A DNA stretch of 6,953 nucleotides from Treponema sp. GTDB taxonomy: Bacteria > Spirochaetota > Spirochaetia > Treponematales > Breznakiellaceae. A program made the translations under genes and the position numbers. The stretch covers positions 1 through 6,953 of the forward strand of contig JAISTO010000176.1 in NCBI GenBank assembly GCA_031272575.1. The letters run 5' to 3'. Position 1 is the stretch's first letter. Each line of letters starts with the position of its first letter. Below, piece after piece: positions 1 through 5,995 of this stretch. The notes under the pieces were generated by a model, which did no database searches, was not told the DNA's origin, and saw only the letters and a program-made list of their open reading frames with translations.

Positions 1-1
1 G

Positions 2-1309
2 AATCAGGTCGACTCCGAAACGATGATGGCCGCGCTGGACGCGGCGGGCTGGCGGGCGGCCCCGGCGGACGAGGCAGACCTCATCATCATCAACACCTGC
101 GGCTTCATCGAGGCCGCAAAGCGCGAATCGATCAACACGGCGCTCCTGTGGCGCAAAAAATATCCAAACAAGAAAATAATGATGACCGGCTGCCTCGCCC
201 GCCGCTACGGGGCAGAGCTGCGCGAGGCCCTCTCCGAGGTGGACTGCATCTTCGAAAACGCCGATCCGGGTGACGGCACGGCGGATATCGCGGCCGCGGC
301 CGCCGGAGCCCTGGGCGCTGCCGCCCCCGGCCCGGCCCCCCGCGCCCCCTGCGAGCCGGGGGCGCGGCCCCTGCTCTCAAGTCCGGGCCTCGCCTACCTC
401 AAGGTGAGCGAGGGCTGCAACAACGCCTGCAGTTTCTGCGCTATCCCGCTGATCCGCGGCCCCCTCCGCTCCCGCCCCATCGAGAGCATCGTGACGGAAG
501 CGGAGGCCCTCGTGACGCGGCGGGGCGTCCGCGAACTCTGCCTCATCGGGCAGGACCTCGCGGCCTACGGCATGGACCGCGGCGGGCAGGCCCTGCCGGC
601 CCTGCTCGAGGCCCTGTCTCGCCTACAGGCGGCTCCGCCCTGCGACTTCCGCGTCCGCCTCCTCTACCTGCACCCCGATCACTTCCCCGAGGCGATCCTC
701 CCGATCATGGCGCGGGATAGCCGCTTCTACCCCTACTTCGACATCCCCTTCCAGCATGCGGCCCCCGCCGTGCTCGCCGCGATGCGCCGCACAGGAAGCG
801 CCGCCTCCTATCTGGCCCTCCTCGAGCGCATTCGCGCGCGCCTCCCGGATGCCGTCATCCGCTCCACCTTTATGACTGGTTTCCCCGGCGAGACGGACGC
901 GGCCTTCGATGCCCTCCTCCGTTTCCAACAGGAGGCGCGCCTCGACTGGATGGGCTGCTTCTGCTATTCCCGCGAGGAGGGCACTGCGGCCTTTTCCCTC
1001 CCCGGGCGGGTGTCGAAAAAACTCGCGGCGGAGCGCAAGGCCATCCTCGAGGAGCGGCAGGTCCCCATAACCGAGCGCGCGATGGACCGCTTCGTCGGCC
1101 GCGAGGCAGAGGCCCTGGTCGAGGAGCCCTTCGTCATGCGGGATGACGATGAAAGCCCCCTCGCCCTGGGGCGCATGTTTTGCCAGGCCCCGGAGGTGGA
1201 CGGCGCGACCGTCATAAAAAGCCCCCGCCCGCTTGCGCCCGGCGCCCTCGCGCGCGGCCGCGTCAGCGGCAGGAGGGGCTTCGACCTGGAACTGGTAACG
1301 TCCCCTTGA
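2..1309 (+). CDS. rimO: Ribosomal protein S12 methylthiotransferase RimO (5'-truncated by window edge)
   Basis: RimO is a radical-SAM enzyme that adds a methylthio group to the conserved aspartate of ribosomal protein S12. The frame is open from base 2 and reads NQVDSE straight into the first ATG at 23. This matches the family's N-terminal CxKNxVDSE motif, so the start codon and first cluster-binding cysteine lie off-window and the ATG at 23 is internal. The N-terminal domain shows its other two cysteines at 98-100 (INTCGF) and 191-193 (TGCL). The radical-SAM CxxxCxxC motif (GCNNACSFC) has codons at 416, 428 and 437. The C-terminus (about 1100-1300) looks like a TRAM domain. An Ala/Pro-rich linker at about 290-365 separates the first two domains. 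The visible 435 residues plus about 10 missing agree with the roughly 440-residue family. MiaB is the main alternative, but the VDSE motif and the sequence around the radical-SAM cluster favour RimO. The stop codon lies within the -35 element of the dut promoter. Confidence 0.93.
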   Translation, partial: NQVDSETMMAALDAAGWRAAPADEADLIIINTCGFIEAAKRESINTALLWRKKYPNKKIMMTGCLARRYGAELREALSEVDCIFENADPGDGTADIAAAAAGALGAAAPGPAPRAPCEPGARPLLSSPGLAYLKVSEGCNNACSFCAIPLIRGPLRSRPIESIVTEAEALVTRRGVRELCLIGQDLAAYGMDRGGQALPALLEALSRLQAAPPCDFRVRLLYLHPDHFPEAILPIMARDSRFYPYFDIPFQHAAPAVLAAMRRTGSAASYLALLERIRARLPDAVIRSTFMTGFPGETDAAFDALLRFQQEARLDWMGCFCYSREEGTAAFSLPGRVSKKLAAERKAILEERQVPITERAMDRFVGREAEALVEEPFVMRDDDESPLALGRMFCQAPEVDGATVIKSPRPLAPGALARGRVSGRRGFDLELVTSP

Positions 1310-1334
1310 CTTTTCTTGCCTGCCCTGCCAGAAT
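1306..1334 (+). promoter_or_regulatory. Extended -10 sigma-70-type promoter for dut
   Basis: TTGACT (1306-1311), a 17-base spacer and CAGAAT (1329-1334), preceded by TGC (1326-1328) as an extended -10. Six bases follow before the dut ATG, so transcription should start at or next to the A of the start codon. The -35 overlaps the rimO stop codon (TGA 1307-1309). The -10 alone is a mediocre match (4 of 6). The case rests on the -35, the TGn, the spacing and the near-identical arrangement at 6656-6684. Confidence 0.55.
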
Positions 1335-1340
1335 ACCCGC

Positions 1341-1784
1341 ATGCAGTCACCAGTATTGAAAATTCGCCGCCTCCCTGGGGCGGCGCTGCCCGCTTACGAG
1401 AGCGCGGGGGCCTCGGGGCTTGACGTGCGGGCCTTTCTCGAAACGGACCTCGTGCTGGCCCCCGGCGAGCGGGCTTTTGTCCCGACCGGCCTCTTCATCG
1501 AGACGCCCGAGGGCTGCGAGGCGCAGATGCGGCCCCGCTCGGGGCTTGCGGCCAAGCAGGGCCTGACGGTGCTGAACACGCCGGGTACTATCGACGCGGA
1601 TTACCGCGGGGAACTAAAAGTAATCTTGATCAACCTCGGCCAGGAAGCGGCGCGCATCCGAAACGGGGATCGTATTGCGCAGGTGGTTGTCTGTCCTGTA
1701 ACGCGGGTGCAGGTAGAGGAAACCAGCGCCCTCTCCGAAACCGCGCGCGGCAGCGGCGGCTTCGGCTCAACCGGCAATCGCTGA
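1341..1784 (+). CDS. dut: dUTP diphosphatase (trimeric dUTPase)
   Basis: Hydrolyses dUTP to dUMP and pyrophosphate, which limits uracil incorporation into DNA and feeds thymidylate synthesis. All five motifs of the homotrimeric family are visible in order in 147 residues: motif 1 AGASGLDVRA (22-31), motif 2 RPRSGLA (64-70), motif 3 GTIDADYRGEL (82-92, with the catalytic-type Asp86), motif 4 GDRIAQVV (109-116) and the flexible C-terminal motif 5 RGSGGFGSTG (136-145). Length is normal for the family. The ATG at 1341 is chosen because it precedes the first beta-strand by the usual distance. There is no Shine-Dalgarno sequence ahead of it, and the promoter at 1306-1334 would give an mRNA starting at the ATG, so translation is probably leaderless. 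It follows rimO by 31 bases on the same strand but seems to have its own promoter. The stop codon lies inside a hairpin (1771-1791). Confidence 0.96.
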   Translation: MQSPVLKIRRLPGAALPAYESAGASGLDVRAFLETDLVLAPGERAFVPTGLFIETPEGCEAQMRPRSGLAAKQGLTVLNTPGTIDADYRGELKVILINLGQEAARIRNGDRIAQVVVCPVTRVQVEETSALSETARGSGGFGSTGNR

Positions 1785-1791
1785 TTGCCGG
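1771..1791. terminator. Perfect 9-bp hairpin spanning the dut stop codon (possible terminator)
   Basis: CCGGCAATC (1771-1779), loop GCT (1780-1782), GATTGCCGG (1783-1791). The dut TGA (1782-1784) straddles the loop and the right arm. No T-run follows on the plus strand, so this is not a canonical intrinsic terminator. It could act as a bidirectional end-of-gene structure between the converging dut and rsmA transcripts, or protect a 3' end from exonucleases. Confidence 0.4.
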
Positions 1792-1830
1792 CCTTCACCC
1801 GCAAGACTCCGCGATGGAGAGGGGAACCTG

Positions 1831-1861
1831 CCGTTCTACGAACGGTTCGGCGCTTGCGCCG
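1831..1861. other. Two adjacent small hairpins in the dut/rsmA convergent gap
   Basis: CCGTTC-tac-GAACGG (1831-1845) is followed after two bases by CGGCGC-tt-GCGCCG (1848-1861). With the hairpin at 1771-1791 and the repeat at 1881-1930, the 147-base gap between the dut and rsmA stop codons is largely palindromic. No coding potential is seen. A role in ending or stabilising the two converging transcripts is inferred. Confidence 0.35.
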
Positions 1862-1880
1862 CTCGGTCCCGTTTCCAAGT

Positions 1881-1930
1881 CGCGGGGTGACGGACGGCCT
1901 TCGTCATTCCGCGGCTTGACCGCGGAATCG
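1881..1930. repeat. REP-like palindromic repeat, copy A (half unit plus full unit)
   Basis: The full unit has stem ATTCCGCGG (1906-1914), loop CTTGA and stem CCGCGGAAT (1920-1928), a perfect 9-bp inverted repeat preceded by CGTC. Just before it, CGCGGGGTGACGG (1881-1893) matches the right arm of another unit (compare 6581-6593). The copy lies in the convergent gap two bases beyond the rsmA stop codon. Related copies are at 2768-2874, 6539-6615 and 6865-6894. Confidence 0.85.
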
Positions 1931-1931
1931 G

Positions 1932-2771
1932 TCATTTGCAAAGAGCACCGGCAAGACGGAGAAAGTCTTCTTCGGAAAGGCGCTCGGCGCGCAGGGAGCC
2001 GTCCAGGCCGGCTGCGGCGAGGGCGTCCGCGGCGGCGCGGGCCCCCAGCCAGGCGTCGAGGTTGTTGCGTATAGTCTTTCGGCGAGCCCCGAAGAGCGCC
2101 CTTACGAGCGGCTGGAAGAGCGGCGGCAGGGCCGGACGATCCTCCCGCAGACTGAGGAGCAGGGCCTGGGATTCCACGCGCGGCGGGGGGTAGAAGGCCG
2201 CGCCGCCCAGCGCGCAGAGGGGCTTCACCTTGTAGCAGGCCGCGCAGAGCACCGAGAGGGACGAGTAGGCGCTCGTGCCGGGACGCGCGCGGAGGCGTTC
2301 AGCCGTTTCCTTCTGCACGGTCACCGCCATGCGGGTAAAAAGCATCCCCCCTTCGATAAGGCCGCCGAGGAGCGTCCCCGCGATATTGTAGGGGAGGTTC
2401 CCCATAAAAAAGGGCGGGGGGCCGTCGCGATCCTGGGCGGCGGCCGCGGGCCAGGTCTGCAGGACATCTCCCTGCACAAGACAAAAGTCCCGGTTGCTTC
2501 CAAAAAATTCGATCAGGATTGACGAAAACGCGCGGTCGATTTCAAAGGCCCTTACCCGCGCCCCTCTGGCGAGGAGCCCGGCCGTCTGCGCCCCCAGGCC
2601 GGGGCCGACTTCCCACACGAGGCCCCCCGCGGGGCAGGCGAGCGCGTCGAGCAGACGTTCGCGGGCCGCCGGGTCGATAAGAAAGTGCTGCCCGTATTTT
2701 TTTAGCGGGCTCAGGCCCCGGTTTTCGAGAAACGCGCGTATCGAGGAGGGCGCGTTGTAGTTAAGGTTCAT
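1932..2771 (-). CDS. rsmA: 16S rRNA (adenine(1518)-N6/adenine(1519)-N6)-dimethyltransferase
   Basis: RsmA (KsgA) uses S-adenosylmethionine to dimethylate the two adjacent adenines in helix 45 of 16S rRNA late in small-subunit assembly. From the ATG at 2771 it has 279 residues, normal for the family. Visible motifs are KKYGQHFLID (24-33), SAM motif I EVGPGLGAQT (54-63), acidic motif FEID (76-79), GD (101-102), catalytic motif IV NLPYNI (125-130), FYPPPRVES (193-201), FGARRKTIRNNL (227-238) and RAERLSEEDF (261-270). Three more in-frame ATGs lie upstream at 2798, 2825 and 2852, but the 27 residues they would add are translated repeat (nine-residue periods such as TRAGRRRGM), so 2771 is preferred. 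No Shine-Dalgarno sequence is obvious. The 11-base overlap with smc suggests translational coupling. Its start codon lies inside the last repeat unit (GGAATGA). Confidence 0.95.
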   Translation of the reverse strand: MNLNYNAPSSIRAFLENRGLSPLKKYGQHFLIDPAARERLLDALACPAGGLVWEVGPGLGAQTAGLLARGARVRAFEIDRAFSSILIEFFGSNRDFCLVQGDVLQTWPAAAAQDRDGPPPFFMGNLPYNIAGTLLGGLIEGGMLFTRMAVTVQKETAERLRARPGTSAYSSLSVLCAACYKVKPLCALGGAAFYPPPRVESQALLLSLREDRPALPPLFQPLVRALFGARRKTIRNNLDAWLGARAAADALAAAGLDGSLRAERLSEEDFLRLAGALCK

Positions 2772-5700
2772 TCCGCGGCGTCGACCCATCCTTGTCATTC
2801 CGCGGCGTCGGCCCGCCCTCGTCATTCCGCGGCGTCGACCCGCCCTCGTCATTCCGCGGCGTGACCGCGGAATCTCCCCTTATGGGGTGCAGGTCGGCCT
2901 CTGTTACCTGGGCGGGATCGTCCACGCCGATGGGGAGTTCCCGCCCCTCCTCGGGCTCGATGTCCTCGTCCTGCCACAGTTCGTCCTGCGGGGGGTCGGG
3001 CTGCCGCTCGCCTTCGTGCTCCAGTTTGACGGAGATCAGTTTGGTCACCCCGGACTCCTCCATGGTGACCCCCAGGAGGGCGCCCGCGCCGGTGACGGTT
3101 TTCTTGTTGTGCGTGATCACGATGAACTGACTCATCGTGGCGAACTCGCGGAGCAGGCGGACGAAGCGGCTCACGTTTTCTTCGTCGAGCGCCGCGTCGA
3201 TCTCGTCCAGCAGGCAGAAGGGGCTCGGCTTCACCATGTAGGTGGCGAAGAGGAGCGCCACGGCCGTCATCGAGCGCTCGCCGCCGGAGAGCAGGTTGAT
3301 GTTTTCGAGTTTTTTTCCGGGCGGCTGGGCAAAAATCTCTATTCCCGACTCGAGCACATGATTGCCGTCCAGGAGGCGCAGTTCCGCCTTGCCCCCGCCG
3401 AAGAGCCTGCGGAAGAGGTTGTGAAAGTTCTTTTTGATTTTGTTATAGGTGGCGATGAAGAGCGCGGAGGACTCCTGGCGTATCTCCGCGGTGATTTTTT
3501 CGAGGTCCTCCCGCGCTTTGGCGAGGTCCGCCAGTTGGCCGGACAACAGGTCGTAGCGGGCCTTGGTCTCCGCGAACTCCTCGGGCGCGGCAAGGTTCAC
3601 CTGGCCCAGGTCCCGCAGCGCGTTCCGCGCGGCGAGCAGTTCCTCGCGCAGGGCCGCGGGCTCCGCCTTTATGGTGAAGATGCGCTCCTCGAATTCGAGC
3701 AGGTCGCGCGAATGGGCCTCGCGGAAGTTTTCCTGGATATTGCGGATTTCCGTTTCGGTCTGCGCGAGTTCCATGTTGAGTTTTTCGAGGGCCTCCTGCA
3801 CACGGGAGAGTTCCGCGGTCTTCTTTTTGATGGCCTCCTGCTTGCCCGCCACGTCCCCGTTTTTCAGGTTGATGTCCTTCTCTAACTGCTCAAGGTCTTT
3901 GGTGAGTTGCCGGCCCTTTTTGTCCAGTTCGGCGGCCTCCTCCTCGGCCTCGGCAATGCGCTCGCCCGTCTCGTCGAAGCGCTTGCGGTCAAAGAAGAGT
4001 TCGTCCTGGATGGTCTTGAGCAGCCCCTGCTGACCCGCCAACTCGCGCCGGATAAGGCGCGCCTGCTCCTCCGCGGATTTGGCCTGCGCCTCCATCTGGG
4101 CGCGGTTCACCCGCAGGCGCTCCAGCGTCTTGCGGTACTCGGCCACCCTGGTGCCCAGGTCGTCGTTTTCGCGGCGCAGGGCCGCGATCTTCTCGCGGCG
4201 CTCGGATACGCCCTCGCGGCAGGCGCGAATTTTGCCGTCGAGCGCCCGCTTCCGCGTGATGATCCCCTCGGGGGCGACGAACTCGTCGATAAAAGCGGGC
4301 GTGCTCTTGCGGTACGCCTCGAAGAGCGCGGCGGCCCGCTCCGCATCCGCGGCGGCCCCGGAGAGGGCCTGCGCCAGACTGGCCGCCGCCTGCTTCAGCG
4401 AGTCCTGCGGCAGCGCGCCGCCAGCGCCGGCCCGCTCGATAGCGGCGGCCAGGTCCCGCGTGAGGGTCTCACGGCCGGCCAGCACCGTGTGGAGCCGGCC
4501 CAACGTCTCCTCGAGCGCCGCCTCGGCACTGCGGCGCTCCGCGGCGGAATAGCCGGCCTCCCGCAGCCCCGCGTCCAGCGCGGCCACGATGTCGTCGGTA
4601 ATGGCCTCGAGGTCCTTTTCCAGGCCGGCCCGCTCGCGGTCGAAGGCGTGAATGTCATCCTCCGCGCGGGCAGCCTCGGCCGTGTTCTCCCGCATACGGG
4701 CCGAGGCCCGGTTCACGCTCTCCTCGAACTCGCGGATATTCCCCTCGATGGCCTCGACCTGCTTCTTTAATTCCTTTACCGAGGCGTCCTGCTCGTCCGC
4801 ATCCTCGCCCAGTTCTTCAATTTTGATAGTTACGGCCCGCTCGCGGCCCTCGTTCTGCCCGATTTTGGCCTTTACTTCCGCGCGCTGCTCCGCAAGCAGG
4901 CGCGCCTCTTTTTCGCGGGCGTTTTTTTCCACCGCGATGCCGTAAATTTCTTTTTGATAGCCGGCCAGTTTCCCCTCGAGTTCGTTCACATTGTCCATGC
5001 TGGCCTCGAGCGCGGCCTGGGCTGCCGCCGCTTCGCCGCGCAGTTTGTCCCGCTCCTCGGTGCGGCGCTTGAGGGTCTCGTTGCGTTCGTCGCGGTTGTA
5101 GCGGAACTGTTTCAGGCGGAGCAGTTGTATATCCAGTTCAAAGTGAAAAATGTCGTCTTTAAGGGAGCGGTACTTCAGCGTTTTTTCAGATTGACTTTTG
5201 AGCGAGTCGTAGGAGCGCTTTACCTCGCCCAAAATACCCTCGACCTGCCGCACATTTTCCTGGGTTTTGAGTAATTTGCGTTCGTCTTCGGCAATTTTCA
5301 ACTTGTAACGGGTAATGCCTGCCGCCTCTTCGAAAAGGTAGCGGCGCTCTTCCGGCTTCGACGAGAGTATCTGGTCGATCTTGCCCTGCTCCATGACCGA
5401 GTACGCGGTCTTGCCCACCCCCGTATCCCAAAAAAGTTCCCGCACCTCTTTGAGGCGCACCGGCTTTGCGTTGATGAAGTACTCGCTCTCGCCTGAGCGG
5501 TAGAGGCGGCGCTTTATGGCCACTTCCGGCGTGTCGAGCGCCAGGACGCCGCTTTCGTTTTCGAGCGTTAGGGTAACCTCGGCGAGGTTGAGGGCTTTGC
5601 GGTTTTCCGTGCCGTTGAAGATAAGGTCTTCCATTTTTTCGGCGCGCATAGACCTTGAGGCCTGCTCGCCGAGCACCCACTTGATCGCGTCCACCACATT

Positions 5701-5814
5701 CGACTTGCCGCAGCCGTTTGGCCCCAGCAAGGCGGTTATGCCATCGGAAAATGCTATCTTCGTGCTGTCAGCAAAGGACTTAAAACCAAGTATGTCCAGA
5801 TTTTTTAGAAACAT
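2761..5814 (-). CDS. smc: Chromosome segregation protein SMC, short form without a recognisable hinge, repeat-derived tail
   Basis: SMC is a coiled-coil ATPase that compacts and segregates the chromosome, usually with ScpA and ScpB. The N-terminal half of the ATPase head has Walker A GPNGCGKS (31-38) and a Q-loop-like MEQGKID (141-147). The C-terminal half has signature LSGGE (842-846), Walker B with D870-E871 (FCLLDEIDAALDEEN) and THN (901-903). Between them lie charged heptad-like coiled coils at about 170-410 and 530-785. At 410-530, where the hinge should be, I see only an Ala-rich helical stretch and a SPAFIDEF-like segment (504-512), with no hinge-type GG or beta-rich sequence. Head-to-head distance is about 250 residues shorter than in typical 1,150-1,200-residue bacterial SMCs. 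After the family's usual end (about 932) come an acidic tail (933-975) and a repeat-encoded tail (981-1017, TPRNDEGGS periods). The ATG at 5814 follows AAGGGG by three bases and begins MFLKNLDILGFKSFAD, the expected SMC N-terminus. tRNA-Thr is directly upstream and rsmA overlaps downstream. Confidence 0.94.
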   Translation of the reverse strand: MFLKNLDILGFKSFADSTKIAFSDGITALLGPNGCGKSNVVDAIKWVLGEQASRSMRAEKMEDLIFNGTENRKALNLAEVTLTLENESGVLALDTPEVAIKRRLYRSGESEYFINAKPVRLKEVRELFWDTGVGKTAYSVMEQGKIDQILSSKPEERRYLFEEAAGITRYKLKIAEDERKLLKTQENVRQVEGILGEVKRSYDSLKSQSEKTLKYRSLKDDIFHFELDIQLLRLKQFRYNRDERNETLKRRTEERDKLRGEAAAAQAALEASMDNVNELEGKLAGYQKEIYGIAVEKNAREKEARLLAEQRAEVKAKIGQNEGRERAVTIKIEELGEDADEQDASVKELKKQVEAIEGNIREFEESVNRASARMRENTAEAARAEDDIHAFDRERAGLEKDLEAITDDIVAALDAGLREAGYSAAERRSAEAALEETLGRLHTVLAGRETLTRDLAAAIERAGAGGALPQDSLKQAAASLAQALSGAAADAERAAALFEAYRKSTPAFIDEFVAPEGIITRKRALDGKIRACREGVSERREKIAALRRENDDLGTRVAEYRKTLERLRVNRAQMEAQAKSAEEQARLIRRELAGQQGLLKTIQDELFFDRKRFDETGERIAEAEEEAAELDKKGRQLTKDLEQLEKDINLKNGDVAGKQEAIKKKTAELSRVQEALEKLNMELAQTETEIRNIQENFREAHSRDLLEFEERIFTIKAEPAALREELLAARNALRDLGQVNLAAPEEFAETKARYDLLSGQLADLAKAREDLEKITAEIRQESSALFIATYNKIKKNFHNLFRRLFGGGKAELRLLDGNHVLESGIEIFAQPPGKKLENINLLSGGERSMTAVALLFATYMVKPSPFCLLDEIDAALDEENVSRFVRLLREFATMSQFIVITHNKKTVTGAGALLGVTMEESGVTKLISVKLEHEGERQPDPPQDELWQDEDIEPEEGRELPIGVDDPAQVTEADLHPIRGDSAVTPRNDEGGSTPRNDEGGPTPRNDKDGSTPRNEP
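2768..2874. repeat. REP-like repeat array, copy B: three 27-bp half units plus one full palindrome, inside the smc 3' end
   Basis: Units begin at 2767, 2794, 2821 and 2848, each starting KTCATTCCGCGGCGT and spaced exactly 27 bp. The first three carry only the left arm followed by a CGACCCGCCCTC-like filler. The fourth is a complete 9-bp hairpin (ATTCCGCGG 2851-2859, loop CGTGA, CCGCGGAAT 2865-2873). Because 27 is divisible by three, each unit adds nine residues to SMC without a frameshift. It also adds nine residues in the rsmA frame and offers an in-frame ATG there. The spacers are repeat-derived, not unique, so this is not a CRISPR array. Confidence 0.9.
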
Positions 5815-5827
5815 TATCCCCTTATAA

Positions 5828-5900
5828 AGCCAAAGTGGGGAATCGAACCCTAGACCTGCGCATTACGAGTGCGCCGCTCTGCCATCTGAGCTACTTTGGC
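5828..5900 (-). tRNA. tRNA-Thr (anticodon CGU)
   Basis: Read on the minus strand, this folds as a standard 73-base cloverleaf with no encoded CCA. The acceptor stem is GCCAAAG/CTTTGGC (7 perfect pairs). The D-arm is GCTC/GAGC with A14, G18-G19 and A21 in place. The anticodon stem is GCGCA/TGCGC with loop CTCGTAA, so the anticodon is CGT (plus-strand 5865-5867) and reads ACG threonine codons. A five-base variable loop and a T-loop TTCGATT follow. The discriminator would be U73. One oddity is an A50-C64 mismatch in the T-stem (TAGGG against CCCCA; plus-strand 5851 and 5837). CGU is a helper isoacceptor, useful in a GC-rich genome that favours ACG. It is the first gene of the apparent tRNA-smc-rsmA unit. 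Confidence 0.95.
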
Positions 5901-5909
5901 CTTTGTCAT

Positions 5910-5939
5910 ACTATACCAAAACCCCACTTGAAATGTCAA
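5910..5939 (-). promoter_or_regulatory. Strong sigma-70-type promoter for tRNA-Thr-smc-rsmA
   Basis: Minus strand: TTGACA (5939-5934, perfect -35), 18-base spacer, TATAGT (5915-5910, 5 of 6). Transcription would start near 5902-5904, only two to four bases before the mature tRNA 5' end. No other good promoter is seen between the tRNA and smc, where only 13 bases are available. Its -35 lies in the spacer of the divergent promoter at 5928-5956. Confidence 0.75.
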
Positions 5940-5956
5940 GAGGGTATCGCTAAAAT
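5928..5956 (+). promoter_or_regulatory. Divergent promoter for the 5996 membrane protein gene
   Basis: TTGAAA (5928-5933), 17-base spacer, TAAAAT (5951-5956). Start expected near 5963, giving a leader of about 33 bases with a good Shine-Dalgarno site. An alternative is the extended -10 TGC-TATATT (5959-5967), which lacks a -35 at the right distance. The -35 box abuts the -35 of the tRNA promoter (5934-5939), and together they form the inverted sequence TTGAAATGTCAA. Confidence 0.6.
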
Positions 5957-5995
5957 AATGCTATATTTTGAAAACTTCGTTTTTCTGGAGGACTT

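Noticed and set aside
623..1342. Minus-strand 239-codon ORF opposite rimO
   Set aside because: It is a shadow of GC-rich rimO codons, and rimO carries all expected motifs on the plus strand.
2772..2852. Longer rsmA N-terminus from the ATG at 2852
   Set aside because: The extra 27 residues are a translation of the repeat array (TRAGRRRGM periods) and have no counterpart in the RsmA family. The family-like sequence starts at the ATG at 2771.
2767..2874. CRISPR-like array of 27-bp repeats
   Set aside because: The sequences between the conserved cores are themselves near-identical and only about 12 bases long, so there are no unique spacers. The array is translated as part of smc and no cas gene is present.
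4225..4587. Frameshift or internal deletion as the cause of the missing SMC hinge
   Set aside because: The frame is continuous, with coiled-coil-like composition on both sides and no leftover hinge sequence in another frame. A clean ancestral loss cannot be excluded, but a recent frameshift is not supported.
2887..4770. Long plus-strand ORFs antisense to smc (332 and 287 codons)
   Set aside because: They are complements of the smc coiled-coil codons in GC-rich DNA, have no ribosome-binding site or recognisable domain, and smc is unambiguous on the other strand.
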